A DNA stretch of 64,000 bases from Streptosporangium lutulentum (GCF_030811455.1 NZ_JAUSQU010000001.1:4712001-4776000), one strand, 5' to 3'. Positions 44,638 through 53,885 are shown, counted from the first letter of the stretch. Program-made: numbers and translations. The notes: generated from the letters alone by a model not told the origin.

Positions 44638-47028
44638 TCAAATCACATCGAGGGGGTCAATGCATACCCTGACCACCTCCGAAGCCTTACGTGCGGAGCG
44701 CACCCCGACCGCCCCTTTCAGCGCGGCGGCCAGCGCCGATCCGGCCCCTCGCGGAACCCTCACCATGGCACGTTCTCGCACTTGGTCCCCCTTGGGCGCG
44801 TCCACCGGAACCGGGCCGAGAACCTGCGCCTCGCCGGGCAGCGCCACCTCTCCGAGCATTTCCCTCACCGCCGCCGGAGACCCGGTGAGGGTCGCCAGCC
44901 TTACCGCGGGGGGGAAACCTAGTTCTGTCCTCTCGGCCAGTTCCCGTTCGGCGTGGGTGACGGGATCCCAGCGCAGCAGCGCCTGGACGGCGGGCACCGA
45001 GGAGTCCGCCATCACCACCAGCTCGGCCCGGGGCCGCAGCAGCGCCGCCGCGTTCATCCACCGGCGCAGCGTCTCCTCGGAGACCCTCAGGTCGGGCCGG
45101 CCGAGCAGCGCCCATCCGTCCAGCAGCACGGCGGCCGCGTAGCCGCCCTCGGCCACCGGTTCGGCCCCCGGGGTGGCCACCACCAGCGCGCGGGCGGGGC
45201 CGACCGTGGCGAGCACCCCCTCCTTGCCCGAGGTCCTGACCGGGATCGAGGGGAAGGCCCGCCCCAGCTCCTCCGCCGTACGGCGGGCGCCGACCACCTG
45301 TGCCCGCACCCGGGCCGCCCCGCAGGCCGGGCACCGCCACTCCCCCGCGATCCGGCCGCACCAGCGGCAGTAGGGAACGGCATGGCCGCTGCGCAGCGCG
45401 AGCGGTCCCCTGCAGTTCCCGCAGCGCGCCGTGGCCCGGCAGTTCTGGCACGCCAGCCCGGGCAGGTACCCCCGCCGGGGGACCTGCACCAGGACCGGGC
45501 CGCTTTCCAGCCCGGTGCGCAGCGTCCGCCAGGCGAGGCTGGGCAGCCGCGCCGCCCTGGCCGCCTCGTCCTTGGCCAGCTCCGAGTCCTCTCCCGCGGG
45601 ATGGACCCTCGGGGCCCTGTTCCTGACCGTCTCGCGGGCGGCGGCGATGGGCCCCGCCCAGCCGGTGGCGATGAGCTGGGTGGACTCCGCCGTACGGGCG
45701 TATCCCCCGATGAGCAGGCCCGCGCGCGCCTGGTGGGCGCGCAGGGCGAGGATCTCCCTGGTGTGCGGGTACGGCGCGAGCCGCTCGGCGTGCAGGTCGT
45801 CCCCGTCGTCCCAGATCACCGCCAGCCCGAGGTCCTTGACCGGGGCGAACGCCGCCGCCCTCGTGCCGACCGCGACCCTCGCCTGACCCCGGAGCACCCG
45901 CAGCCACCGCCGGTAGCGCTCCGCGGGCCCCAGATCGGCGGTCAGCGCCACGTGCGTCCCGGGCCCCAGGACGACGCTCAGCGCCGCGTCGGCCAGTGCC
46001 ACGTCCTTCCCGTCGGGGAGCACCACGAGGGCTCCCCTGCCCCCACGGAGGGTCTCCCGCACGGCCGTCGCCACCGCCGCCGCCCAGTCGGGTCCGCCCT
46101 CGCCCGTCCCGGGCAGAGCGGTCCACACGGCCCGGGGCGACCGTCCGTCGGCGAGAGCCGCCAGGAACGCCTCCCCGTCCGGGTAGTCCGCCCACGGCCC
46201 GGGCTCCGGCCGCTCTCCCCCCGCGCCTCCTTCGGCCCCTTCGGACGCCGCTCCCCCGTCCCCCTCGCTGTCTTCCCGCCCCGGGCCCGGGGGCGCCGGA
46301 GGCGTCGTGACCGACGGGTCCGAGGCTCCGCCGGCCTCCCGGCCCGGGACCGAAGACGCCTCGGCCGTCTCGTCCGGGGTCGAGGACACGGCGGCGTCCG
46401 GCCCCGGAACCGAGGAGACGGGAGCCTCCGGGTCCGCGGCCGGGGAGACGGAGGCGCCACCCGGAGCCGAGGGCACGGGCGCGCCCTCGGCCTCCACCCT
46501 GGCGTGGCGGGGCGGCACGGCCAGGCGGAGGACGTCGGCCAGGGTCCCGGCGTAGCGGTCGGCCACCGCGCGGGCCAGCAGGACGATCTCGGGGGTGAGC
46601 ACGGGCTCGGCGGAGACGACCTTCTCCAGGCGGGCCAGCTTGCCCTGGTGCTCGGTGGTCTCCGCCCGCTCCAGCAGGAACCCGTCGACGAGCTTGCCCG
46701 CGAACCGGACCCGGACCCGGGAGCCGGGCACCGCGTCGGCGTCCAGGGTGGCGGGGACGACGTAGTCGAACGGACGGTCCAGATGCGGCAGCGGCATGTC
46801 CACGGCGACCCGCGCGACCGGCAGCACCGCGGCGGGCTCCGGCACGCCCCTGGCCGGGGCCGCCGTCTTGGGCAGCCTGGCCGTGGCGGCGGTCCTGGCC
46901 GTCTCGGCGGCCTTGGCCGCCCTGGCCCGCGCCGTCGCGGCACCGCCCGGCACGGGCCGCGCGCGCACGGCGTCGAGCGGCAGCAGGGCGTCGTCGTCCG
47001 AGGAGGGGCTGGCGTGGGTCACCCCCAT
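44638..47028 (-). CDS. priA: Primosome-like protein PriA lacking helicase motifs
   Basis: 796 residues. The N-terminal DNA-binding domain (VARVAVDMPLPHLDRPFDYVV, in parts) and the zinc region with four Cys pairs (CQNC, CGNC, CRWC, CPAC) are intact. The ATPase sites are degenerate: ALVVLPDGKDVALAD replaces the Walker A loop and AVIWDDGDDLHAERL the DEEH box. Loss of helicase motifs is a known feature of actinobacterial PriA, suggesting a DNA-binding or loading role without unwinding. A Pro/Ser/Ala/Glu-rich linker of about 110 residues (roughly 180-295) splits the N-terminal part. ATG with GGTAGGAC upstream. Confidence 0.92.
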   Translation of the reverse strand: MGVTHASPSSDDDALLPLDAVRARPVPGGAATARARAAKAAETARTAATARLPKTAAPARGVPEPAAVLPVARVAVDMPLPHLDRPFDYVVPATLDADAVPGSRVRVRFAGKLVDGFLLERAETTEHQGKLARLEKVVSAEPVLTPEIVLLARAVADRYAGTLADVLRLAVPPRHARVEAEGAPVPSAPGGASVSPAADPEAPVSSVPGPDAAVSSTPDETAEASSVPGREAGGASDPSVTTPPAPPGPGREDSEGDGGAASEGAEGGAGGERPEPGPWADYPDGEAFLAALADGRSPRAVWTALPGTGEGGPDWAAAVATAVRETLRGGRGALVVLPDGKDVALADAALSVVLGPGTHVALTADLGPAERYRRWLRVLRGQARVAVGTRAAAFAPVKDLGLAVIWDDGDDLHAERLAPYPHTREILALRAHQARAGLLIGGYARTAESTQLIATGWAGPIAAARETVRNRAPRVHPAGEDSELAKDEAARAARLPSLAWRTLRTGLESGPVLVQVPRRGYLPGLACQNCRATARCGNCRGPLALRSGHAVPYCRWCGRIAGEWRCPACGAARVRAQVVGARRTAEELGRAFPSIPVRTSGKEGVLATVGPARALVVATPGAEPVAEGGYAAAVLLDGWALLGRPDLRVSEETLRRWMNAAALLRPRAELVVMADSSVPAVQALLRWDPVTHAERELAERTELGFPPAVRLATLTGSPAAVREMLGEVALPGEAQVLGPVPVDAPKGDQVRERAMVRVPRGAGSALAAALKGAVGVRSARKASEVVRVCIDPLDVI

Positions 47029-47095
47029 GTCCTACCAGATACGGAAGGCCGTCCCACCGGATGGCGGCGACTCCGCGGGTGGCCCGTCGGGCGGA

Positions 47096-47194
47096 GGGCA
47101 CCGGTCACGGGCGCGAGGCCCCGAGCCCACCGACCCCCTGGTATGGCCCGGGATGCGGGCACCGGTCACGGGCGCGAGGCCCCGGGCTCACCGA
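47096..47194. repeat. 38-bp direct repeat at 61-bp period
   Basis: GGGCACCGGTCACGGGCGCG and the 18 bases after it occur at 47096-47133 and again at 47157-47194 with two differences. The start-to-start distance is 61 bp, the same period as the repeat near nusB although the sequence differs. Confidence 0.75.
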
Positions 47195-47572
47195 TGTCAC
47201 CCGGCCGCGGAACCTTCCGGCTTCCGGAACGACCGAATCGGCGTCTCCCACGATCGGAGTTCTCCGAGCCGTGGATCGCCTTCGACGGGAACCGCCACAC
47301 GACACATGAACCTCCCTCCTCATCAAAAACCTGAATCCGAGATTCCAGTCTGTTCCCGGCCGCGCCCATCTCCCCATCGATACTTTCACCGGCTTCTCCG
47401 GACACATGAAACCCTTCGAAGAAGGGATGGCGAAGTCCGCCGGGAATCTCATGGACGAGACCACCGTCGAAGATCGAGACAAGCACGCCAAGAACCGTGG
47501 ACCGGTCTTCGAGGGCCCGGATTACGCGCCCGGCGCGCAATTCTCAGCCGCGAGCGAGGCCAAAGGGAAAAC

Positions 47573-47615
47573 GGATGAGAAAGGTCAGGAACGGGGGGAT
47601 AGACCTTTCTCATCC
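47573..47615. other. 14-bp hairpin in the low-GC region
   Basis: GGATGAGAAAGGTC and GACCTTTCTCATCC are perfect inverted repeats with a 15-base spacer. The half-site GGATGAGAAA recurs at 47936. It is not next to a recognised gene end, so a terminator role is unclear; a small RNA or element end are alternatives. Confidence 0.55.
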
Positions 47616-48027
47616 ATCGGCAAGAGGACCTCGCCGGGTCGGCATCACGACGGGGTCGGCCGATCAACCCATCCGGCCGATGATCGGCGATCCTGCGGTC
47701 GAGACCGTCGACCCGTTCGGAGACATCGGCGAAACCCGCCATGAAAGAACCCAGAAGAGAAACCACCCAACCGCTCTGGGCACGATTACCGGATTTCACG
47801 AACCGAAGAACCAACAATTCCCACCCGAAGCGCCTCCGAGTGACCCGGCCCTCACAGGCCCGTCACCGGACCGACAGCGACTCCCCGCCTCATATCCGGG
47901 TCACCTCGCAGGTACGGGCTCGGAGACCTCGAAAAGGATGAGAAAAGATTTGCAGACCACGCGATCCTCAAACGGGAGTGAAACCGAGCGCCGCGGCGGC
48001 CTCGCTCTGGCGAAGCGGAAAACGACA

Positions 48028-48111
48028 TCACTTGCCGTTGATGTCGCCGTTGATCTTCATTCCCACCCCGGCGCCCACGGCAGTCCTCTGGTTGTTCCTG
48101 ACGCCGGACAT
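48028..48111 (-). CDS. Possible 27-residue peptide downstream of metK
   Basis: An ATG at 48111 opens 27 codons (MSGVRNNQRTAVGAG then VGMKINGDINGK). In this otherwise AT-richer region 24 of 26 codons after the start end in G or C and the middle position is about half GC, as in real genes of this genome. GGGGG lies seven bases upstream, at the foot of the metK hairpin. The product is Gly/Asn-rich and hydrophilic. No modification enzymes are nearby. It may be a small protein, or the surviving end of a lost gene. Confidence 0.35.
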   Translation of the reverse strand: MSGVRNNQRTAVGAGVGMKINGDINGK

Positions 48112-48114
48112 GCC

Positions 48115-48147
48115 GCGGCCCCCGTGAGGTTCCCTCACGGGGGCCGC
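48115..48147. terminator. 15-bp hairpin after metK
   Basis: GCGGCCCCCGTGAGG pairs perfectly with CCTCACGGGGGCCGC across a three-base loop, 15 bp beyond the metK stop on the minus strand. No U-run follows, as is usual in GC-rich actinomycetes. Confidence 0.75.
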
Positions 48148-48162
48148 CAGGTGGAGCCGAGG

Positions 48163-49350
48163 TCAGAGACCCGCGGCGACGCGCAGGCTCTCGGCGCGGT
48201 CGGTGGCCTCCCAGGAGAAGCCCTCGCGGCCGAAGTGTCCGTAGGCGGAGGTGCCCGAGTAGATCGGGCGGAGCAGGTCGAGGTCACGGATGATCGCGGC
48301 CGGGCGGAGGTCGAAGACCTTGAGCACGGCTTCCTGGATCTTCTCGGTCTCGATCTTCTCGGTGCCGAAGGTCTCGACGAACACGCCGACCGGGTGTGCC
48401 TTGCCGATGGCGTAGGCGACCTGGACCTCGGCGCGGTCGGCCAGTCCCGCGGCCACGATGTTCTTGGCGACCCAGCGCATGGCGTAGGCGGCCGAGCGGT
48501 CGACCTTGGACGGGTCCTTGCCGGAGAACGCGCCGCCGCCGTGGCGGGCCATGCCGCCGTAGGTGTCAACGATGATCTTGCGGCCGGTCAGTCCGGCGTC
48601 GCCCATCGGGCCGCCGATCTCAAAACGCCCGGTCGGGTTGACCAGCAGCTGGTAACCCTCGGTGTCGAGCTCCAGGCCGGCGAGCACCGGGTCGACCACG
48701 TGCTCCTTGATGTCCGGCGCGAGCATTTCCTTGAGGTCGATCTCGGCCGCGTGCTGGGTGGAGACCACCACGGTGTCGAGCCGGACCGGACGGTCGCCGT
48801 CGTATTCGATGGTGACCTGGGTCTTGCCGTCGGGGCGCAGGTACGGGACGGTGCCGTCCTTGCGGACCTGCGACAGGCGCTCGGCGAGGCGGTGTGCCAG
48901 CTGGATCGGCAGCGGCATCAGCTCGGGCGTCTCGCGGCAGGCGTAGCCGAACATCAGGCCCTGGTCGCCGGCGCCCTGACGGTCGAGCTCGTCGACGCCC
49001 TCGCCCTCACGGGTCTCGTAGGCGTCGTCGACGCCCTGGGCGATGTCGGGAGACTGCGCGCCGATGGACACCGACACACCGCAGGAGGCGCCGTCGAAGC
49101 CCTTGTGGGAGGCGTCGTAGCCGATCTCAAGGATCTTTTCCCGGATGAGACCGGGGATGTCGACATAGGTCTCCGTCGTCACCTCTCCGGCGACGTGGAC
49201 CTGGCCAGTGGTGATCAGCGTCTCGACGGCGACACGGCTCTTGGGGTCACCCTTGAGCATGGCGTCGAGGATCGCGTCACTGATCTGGTCGGCGATCTTG
49301 TCCGGGTGGCCCTCGGTGACCGACTCGGAGGTGAACAGGCGACGGGACAA
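48163..49350 (-). CDS. metK: S-adenosylmethionine synthetase
   Basis: 395 residues from a TTG at 49350, with GAGGAG nine bases upstream. It makes SAM from methionine and ATP. The N terminus [17 protein letters not shown], the [12 protein letters not shown] loop, [20 protein letters not shown] block (here [18 protein letters not shown]) and [19 protein letters not shown] are all standard. SAM feeds the methyltransferases RsmH and RsmB of this window. No SAM riboswitch was recognised upstream. The gene is followed by a strong hairpin and probably forms its own unit or the end of one. Confidence 0.96.
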   Translation of the reverse strand: MSRRLFTSESVTEGHPDKIADQISDAILDAMLKGDPKSRVAVETLITTGQVHVAGEVTTETYVDIPGLIREKILEIGYDASHKGFDGASCGVSVSIGAQSPDIAQGVDDAYETREGEGVDELDRQGAGDQGLMFGYACRETPELMPLPIQLAHRLAERLSQVRKDGTVPYLRPDGKTQVTIEYDGDRPVRLDTVVVSTQHAAEIDLKEMLAPDIKEHVVDPVLAGLELDTEGYQLLVNPTGRFEIGGPMGDAGLTGRKIIVDTYGGMARHGGGAFSGKDPSKVDRSAAYAMRWVAKNIVAAGLADRAEVQVAYAIGKAHPVGVFVETFGTEKIETEKIQEAVLKVFDLRPAAIIRDLDLLRPIYSGTSAYGHFGREGFSWEATDRAESLRVAAGL

Positions 49351-49679
49351 GTCAGTGGCTCCTCATGCAGCGGCTGCTGGCGTCTGGGGGCTCCGGCGTC
49401 GAACGGGACACCAGGAGCGCTCCGCCGAAGTCTAGCCCCACCAGGAGCGGCGTCGCGAAACCATCTCAAGCCCGGTTGCCGCGTGTTGCCCGCCGAGGCC
49501 GGAGCCCGGGGCCGGGCGGCCGATGATCGTCTGGCGGTGTCCGTCCCGATCGAGCCCGCCTGACCAGGCAGGACATCCAAAACCCACCATTGCCGGAGTC
49601 TTCCCCCAAACCCCCATAGAGTCCTCGCGGAGCTCATCGGAGCTCATTTGAGTTCTCTTCGGAGATGTGGGGCGCTCCC
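49351..49679. other. metK upstream region
   Basis: 329 bp without a gene. It must hold the metK promoter, not located with confidence. CACCAGGAGCG is repeated at 49409-49419 and 49439-49449 (30-bp period). I looked for SAM-I, SAM-II and SAM-IV like structures and saw none that I could support. Confidence 0.5.
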
Positions 49680-50075
49680 TCAGAGATGGGGCAGCGGGTC
49701 CGGGGGCAATGTCTCGGGCGCGAACACCTCGGCGTCGGCGGCGCCGATCACCGCCGCGTACTCCTCGTCGATCTTGAACACCATGCCCCCGAGCTCGATG
49801 GCAGCGCCCGCGGCGAACTCCACCGGGCCGAGCCGGGTCCGCCGGGCGTGGGTGGCGTGGACCGAGGCCGGCAGCGCCTGGTCGGAGAACGTGGCGGAGA
49901 GCGGGGAAAGCGTGGGCAGCGTGGACAGCACACAGATGGAGCGATCGGTGATCACGATCAGGAAGGACGCCGTCTCCGGGGAGCTCGCCGACGTCGCCGG
50001 CAGGATGTAGCGCAGATCCTCCCCCGGAGGGAGCAACGCGCGGCAACGAGCTCTGACAGCGGCGGGAACCGGCAT
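49680..50075 (-). CDS. Small uncharacterised protein
   Basis: 131 residues from the ATG at 50075, preceded by GGAGGG at eight bases; an open frame of 12 more codons upstream is less likely. The sequence begins MPVPAAVRARCRALLPPGED and continues RYILPATSA...FLIVITDRSICVLST, with alternating beta-like stretches (FKIDEEYAAVIGAADAEVF). This resembles small PH-fold proteins of actinobacteria, but I could not assign a family. It ends 79 bp after coaBC in the same direction. Confidence 0.7.
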   Translation of the reverse strand: MPVPAAVRARCRALLPPGEDLRYILPATSASSPETASFLIVITDRSICVLSTLPTLSPLSATFSDQALPASVHATHARRTRLGPVEFAAGAAIELGGMVFKIDEEYAAVIGAADAEVFAPETLPPDPLPHL

Positions 50076-50154
50076 GGTCAAATCCCTCCCTACTGCAACG
50101 TTCCAGGCCATCTCGGACGCAGTATCCGTCGCGAGAAGATCCCGGGCAAGCAGA

Positions 50155-51375
50155 TCAGAGAAGACGCGCGACCGTGAGATCCCAGACCACGTCGGCGAGT
50201 GCCTCCTTGGGGCCTCGCGGGATGTCCACCCGCTCCCCGTCCGCGACCAGGACCACCGCCGCGTTGTCCGGGGTGCCGAAGGCGAGATTCTCGCCGACCT
50301 GGTTGACGACGAGCAGGTCGCAGCCCTTGCGGGCGAGCTTGGCCTGGCCGTTGGCGAGGACGTCGTCGGTCTCGGCCGCGAACCCCACGATCACCTGCGG
50401 GTACGGCTTGAGCCCTTCGCGGCGCCGCTCGCCCAGCTCAGCAAGGATGTCTGGATTTTTCACCAGATGGATGGCGTCAGGCTCCGCCGAGGTCTTCTTG
50501 ATCTTCGACCCGCTCTGTTCCGAGGGCCGGAAGTCGGCGACGGCGGCGGCCATGACCACGGCGTCGGCGCCCTCCACCGCGTCCAGCACGGCGGCGCGCA
50601 ACTCCAGGGCCGACTCCACCCGGACCATCCTGGCGCCCGCCGGGTCGGGCAGGGCCACGTTGGCGGCCACCAGCGTGACCTCGGCGCCTCGGGCGAGCGC
50701 CGTGCGGGCCAGCGCGTAGCCCTGGAGGCCGGAGGAGCGGTTGCCGATGAAGCGGACCGGGTCGATGGCCTCGCGCGTGCCACCGGCGGAGATCACCAGG
50801 CGGCGGCCCGCCAGGTCCGTGGAGCGCCCGGCGAGGATCCGGCGGCAGACCTCGAAGATCTCTCTGGGCTCGGGCAGCCGGCCCGGACCCGTGTCGGCGC
50901 CGGTCAGGCGGCCCACCGCGGGATCGATGACGATCGAGCCACGCTCGCGGAGCGTGGCGACGTTCGCCCGGGCCGCGGGGTGCTCCCACATCTCGGTGTG
51001 CATCGCCGGGGCGAACACCACCGGGCACCGCGCGGTGAGCAGGGTGTTGGTGAGCAGATCGCCCGCCAGGCCGTGGGCGGCCTTGGCGAGCACGTCGGCG
51101 GTGGCGGGTGCGACCACCACCAGGTCGGCGCCCTGCCCGATCCGGACATGGGGCACCTCGTGCACCGACTCCCAGACGTCGGTCGTCACCGGGTTGCCGG
51201 AAAGGGCGGCCCAGGTCGGCTCCCCGACGAAGCGGAGCGCCTCCCTCGTCGGCACGACGCGGACGTCGTGACCGGACTCGGTGAGGAGACGGAGCAGCTC
51301 GCACGCCTTGTAGGCGGCGATGCCCGCGCTCACACCGAGGACGACACTGCGCTTGCGACCGTCGGGCGTCGGCAC
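50155..51375 (-). CDS. coaBC: Bifunctional phosphopantothenoylcysteine decarboxylase/synthetase
   Basis: 406 residues. The N-terminal CoaC flavoprotein domain (1-180) has VVLGVSAGIAAYKACELLR, the substrate segment HGLAGDLLTNTLL and the active-site PAMHTEMWEHPA. The C-terminal CoaB domain starts LVISAGGTREAIDPVRFIGN and has the CTP-binding KIKKTSAEP and GFAAETDD segments. Together they make 4'-phosphopantetheine from phosphopantothenate and cysteine in CoA synthesis. It follows rpoZ closely, the standard gmk-rpoZ-coaBC order. Confidence 0.95.
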   Translation of the reverse strand: MPTPDGRKRSVVLGVSAGIAAYKACELLRLLTESGHDVRVVPTREALRFVGEPTWAALSGNPVTTDVWESVHEVPHVRIGQGADLVVVAPATADVLAKAAHGLAGDLLTNTLLTARCPVVFAPAMHTEMWEHPAARANVATLRERGSIVIDPAVGRLTGADTGPGRLPEPREIFEVCRRILAGRSTDLAGRRLVISAGGTREAIDPVRFIGNRSSGLQGYALARTALARGAEVTLVAANVALPDPAGARMVRVESALELRAAVLDAVEGADAVVMAAAVADFRPSEQSGSKIKKTSAEPDAIHLVKNPDILAELGERRREGLKPYPQVIVGFAAETDDVLANGQAKLARKGCDLLVVNQVGENLAFGTPDNAAVVLVADGERVDIPRGPKEALADVVWDLTVARLL

Positions 51376-51382
51376 GAGGGGA

Positions 51383-51646
51383 CTAGCCCTCGATCGGCTC
51401 GGAGGTGAGCAGCCCCTCGCTGACCTCGCGCAGCGCGATGGACAGCGGCTTCTCCTGGGCGTGGGTCTCCACGAGCGGGCCGACGTATTCCAGCAGGCCC
51501 TCGCCGAGCTGGGAGTAGTAGGCGTTGATCTGACGCGCCCGCTTGGAGCCGAAGATCACAAGGCTGTACTTGCTGTCGACGATGTCGAGCAGCGCGTCGA
51601 TCGACGGGTTGGTGATGCCTTCGGAATAGGCGGCGCTGGTTGCCAC
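51383..51646 (-). CDS. rpoZ: RNA polymerase omega subunit
   Basis: 87 residues. It is the small subunit that helps fold beta-prime. [20 protein letters not shown] and [15 protein letters not shown] are the family's conserved stretches; [15 protein letters not shown] closes the protein. The GTG start has AGGGGAAA upstream. It sits between gmk and coaBC, spaced by 12 and 7 bp. Confidence 0.95.
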   Translation of the reverse strand: MATSAAYSEGITNPSIDALLDIVDSKYSLVIFGSKRARQINAYYSQLGEGLLEYVGPLVETHAQEKPLSIALREVSEGLLTSEPIEG

Positions 51647-51658
51647 GTTGTGTTTCCC

Positions 51659-52366
51659 CTAGCTAGGTGAACGTCCGAAGCGTGAAGCCTCGGGAGCATC
51701 AGCCAACAAGGCTATCAGCCGATGACACACATCCTGGACGGATGTGTTGACCAGAGTCAGGTCGAACTCCTGCTCGGCCGCCATCTCGATCCGGCCCGCG
51801 GCGAGGCGGCGCGCGATGACGTCCTCGGGTTCGGTGCCCCGGCCGCGCAGGCGCTTCTCCAGCTCCTCCCAGCTCGGGGGGGCCAGGAAGATCAGGATCG
51901 CCTCCGGCATGGTCGCACGGACCTGCCGGGCGCCCTGCAGATCGATCTCCAGCAGCGTGGGCACACCCGCGGCGAGTTTGGAGAGCACCGGGCCTCGCGG
52001 CGTGCCGTACTTGTTCCCGGCGAACTCGGCCCACTCCAGCAGCTCGCCGGCGGCGGCGAGGCGGTCGAACTCCTCCTCGTCGGCGAAGAAGTACTCGACC
52101 CCGTGGACCTCTCCGGGGCGGGGTTTCCTGGTGGTCACCGAGACCGACAGCCACACCTCGGGGTGTGCCCGCCGAAGCTCGGCGACGACCGTGGACTTGC
52201 CTACGCCCGACGGCCCCGAAAGGACCGTGAGGCGGTTACCTGTCGGAAGTCCGGCGAAGGCTCGCGCCTCCTCCGGACTTCCGGCCGGGGATGTGGCGCG
52301 ACCGGACCCGCTCTTCGCGGTTGCCTCCGGAGCCCGACTCTCGCCGGGCCACGACGTTCCGGTCAC
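51659..52366 (-). CDS. gmk: Guanylate kinase
   Basis: 235 residues from the GTG at 52366, preceded by a G-run; the first 40 or so residues are a hydrophilic extension before the core. The core begins [19 protein letters not shown] (P-loop), then [20 protein letters not shown] for GMP binding, [12 protein letters not shown] and the lid. It phosphorylates GMP to GDP. A long open frame upstream to 52456 is not supported by the family. It is 64 bp downstream of mihF. Confidence 0.94.
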   Translation of the reverse strand: MTGTSWPGESRAPEATAKSGSGRATSPAGSPEEARAFAGLPTGNRLTVLSGPSGVGKSTVVAELRRAHPEVWLSVSVTTRKPRPGEVHGVEYFFADEEEFDRLAAAGELLEWAEFAGNKYGTPRGPVLSKLAAGVPTLLEIDLQGARQVRATMPEAILIFLAPPSWEELEKRLRGRGTEPEDVIARRLAAGRIEMAAEQEFDLTLVNTSVQDVCHRLIALLADAPEASRFGRSPS

Positions 52367-52430
52367 TCCAAACCCCCCGTGATACCGTCCCCCGCGAACG
52401 CGGGGTGAATGTGTTCGTACTGAACCGAGA

Positions 52431-52754
52431 TTAGCTCTCGGCCCCGCCGAACTCACGCTCGAGCGAAGCCCGCTGGTTGGTACCGAGACCCCGCACGCGG
52501 CGGGACTCTGCGATGCCGAGTCGCTCCATGAGCTGCTTGGCGCGGACCTTGCCCACGCCGGGAAGCGACTCCAGAAGAGCCGAAACCTTCATCTTGCCGA
52601 TGACGTCGTCGGCCTGCCCGTCTTTGAGCACCTCAGTGAGGGAGACCGCACCGTGCTTCAGGCGGTTTTTCACCTCGGCACGCTCTTTTCGTGCCTTCGC
52701 AGCCTTCTCTAGGGCTGCGGCGCGCTGCTCAGGGGTAAGGGGAGGAAGAGCCAC
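52431..52754 (-). CDS. mihF: Actinobacterial integration host factor mIHF
   Basis: 107 residues. Unlike enteric IHF this is a monomeric helical nucleoid protein restricted to actinobacteria. A charged N-terminal helix ([20 protein letters not shown]) is followed by [20 protein letters not shown], a helix-two-turns-helix DNA-binding motif resembling that of ribosomal S13, and [16 protein letters not shown] start with GAGGTG upstream. Placed between pyrF and gmk, the usual arrangement. Confidence 0.94.
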   Translation of the reverse strand: MALPPLTPEQRAAALEKAAKARKERAEVKNRLKHGAVSLTEVLKDGQADDVIGKMKVSALLESLPGVGKVRAKQLMERLGIAESRRVRGLGTNQRASLEREFGGAES

Positions 52755-52939
52755 GCCGGGTCACCTCGAATTTCCTGTCGATGTACTCGGACGGGAAGGG
52801 AAACTAGCTGGTCATGGCGCTTCAAGCAACGTCAAGGCCACTTTCTTCCCCGAGAAAATCTACTTCGTGACTTTGTGTAGTCGCGCTGTCGCATTCCGTC
52901 TATAAAACGACGCTCAGCGCCGCGTTTTCAGGGGGTGGA

Positions 52940-53653
52940 TCACGCCGGCCTTCCGGTGGCCGCGGAGGTGCGCCGGAGCGACGCGGCGATCCCCGCGGCC
53001 GTCGCGCCGGGGTCGGCGGAGCCGGTGATCGGACGGCCGATCACGAGAAGATCCGCCCCGTCGGCGAAAGCCTGCTCGGGAGTCGCTACTCTTGCCTGAT
53101 CCTGACTTTCGGCACCGGCGGGGCGGACGCCGGGAATGATCAGGGTGATGTCCGGCCCGACCTCCGCGCGCACCGTGGTGATCTCATGCGGCGAGCAGAC
53201 GAGGGCCTGGGCGCCCGCGCCGACGGCCATGACCGCCAGGCGGCGTACGGCGTCACTCGCCGGGCCGTTCACACCGATTCGCTCCAGATCGGCCTCGGAG
53301 AGCGATGTGAGAAGTGTCACCGCCGCGATCTGGGTGTTGGGCAGGGCGTTCACCGCCGCCTCGATCATCGCGGGGCCACCGCTCGCGTGGACGGTCAGGA
53401 TCGCGGGCTTGAGCCGGGCCACGGCGCCGGCCGCGCCCGCGACGGTGTTCGGGATGTCATGGAGCTTCAGGTCCAAGAACAGCCGCACGCCGCTCGCGCC
53501 GCGGACCGAGGCGATCACGTCGGGACCGTAGCGGAGATAGAGTTCGAGCCCGACCTTGACCGTGCTGACGTGAGGCGTCACCAGGCTCGCCCAGCGGGCC
53601 GCGGTCTCGAGATCGGGAGCGTCCAGGGCGACGGCGATGGGCGCGGGCGTCAC
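52940..53653 (-). CDS. pyrF: Orotidine 5'-phosphate decarboxylase
   Basis: 237 residues from the GTG at 53653 with GGCGGAG upstream. It converts OMP to UMP. The TIM barrel shows PIAVALDAPDLETAARW, VKVGLELYLRYG, the catalytic LFLDLKLHDIPNTVAG (Lys and Asp) and ITLIIPGVRPAGAE. This is the shorter 'type 1' form, not the mycobacterial long type. It closes the pyrimidine operon, 232 bp after pyrD and 185 bp before mihF. Confidence 0.94.
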   Translation of the reverse strand: MTPAPIAVALDAPDLETAARWASLVTPHVSTVKVGLELYLRYGPDVIASVRGASGVRLFLDLKLHDIPNTVAGAAGAVARLKPAILTVHASGGPAMIEAAVNALPNTQIAAVTLLTSLSEADLERIGVNGPASDAVRRLAVMAVGAGAQALVCSPHEITTVRAEVGPDITLIIPGVRPAGAESQDQARVATPEQAFADGADLLVIGRPITGSADPGATAAGIAASLRRTSAATGRPA

Positions 53654-53885
53654 CGGGACTCCGCCGGGATGCTTCGGTCTTCGAACCGGTGAGGAGTGGC
53701 GTTCATCGGGATCTGTGGGTTCCTTTCGCTGGTTTGGGACCATCGTGGCGAGAGACGGAGCCTGCGGCGTGTTCGGCGGCTCCGAGGCGTGAGGCGGCCG
53801 TGTGGGGAGGTCCCCCGGCCCCTGGGCGGAGCCGCGAACCGTCCGGCCCCGGCCGGGTTTCCCGGCCTGGGAGCCGGGAGGGCGT
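53654..53885. other. pyrD-pyrF intergenic gap
   Basis: 232 bp without a gene, GC-rich. It contains a 7-bp hairpin GGCCGGG-TTT-CCCGGCC at 53851-53867, 18 bp after the pyrD stop. No promoter was recognised; the hairpin might reduce read-through into pyrF. Confidence 0.45.

Larger units (their letters stand above)
47029..48162. other. Gene-poor, lower-GC region between priA and metK
   Basis: About 1.1 kb. Sampled 60-base lines between 47,281 and 47,820 are 52-53 % GC, against roughly 70 % in flanking genes. It holds a duplicated segment (47096-47194), a 14-bp hairpin (47573-47615), the metK terminator hairpin (48115-48147) and a 27-codon ORF (48028-48111). On the plus strand the frame from 47406 to about 47570, and a different frame from about 47625 to 47740, show raised third-position GC, as if a decayed, frameshifted gene were present. 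No family was recognised. Confidence 0.6.

Noticed and set aside
47166..47540. 124-codon minus-strand open frame in the low-GC region
   Set aside because: No ribosome site, about half of third positions are A or T, and no recognisable family.
48028..48111. Lasso or other modified-peptide precursor
   Set aside because: The short Gly-rich end invites the idea, but no cyclase, protease or transporter gene lies nearby, so only a plain small ORF is reported.
49351..49450. SAM riboswitch upstream of metK
   Set aside because: No conserved SAM-I, SAM-II or SAM-IV core could be matched in the leader.
47497..49563. 688-codon plus-strand open frame across the low-GC region and metK
   Set aside because: Its second part mirrors metK exactly. 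The first part has no ribosome site and no family; only a short stretch has coding-like third positions.
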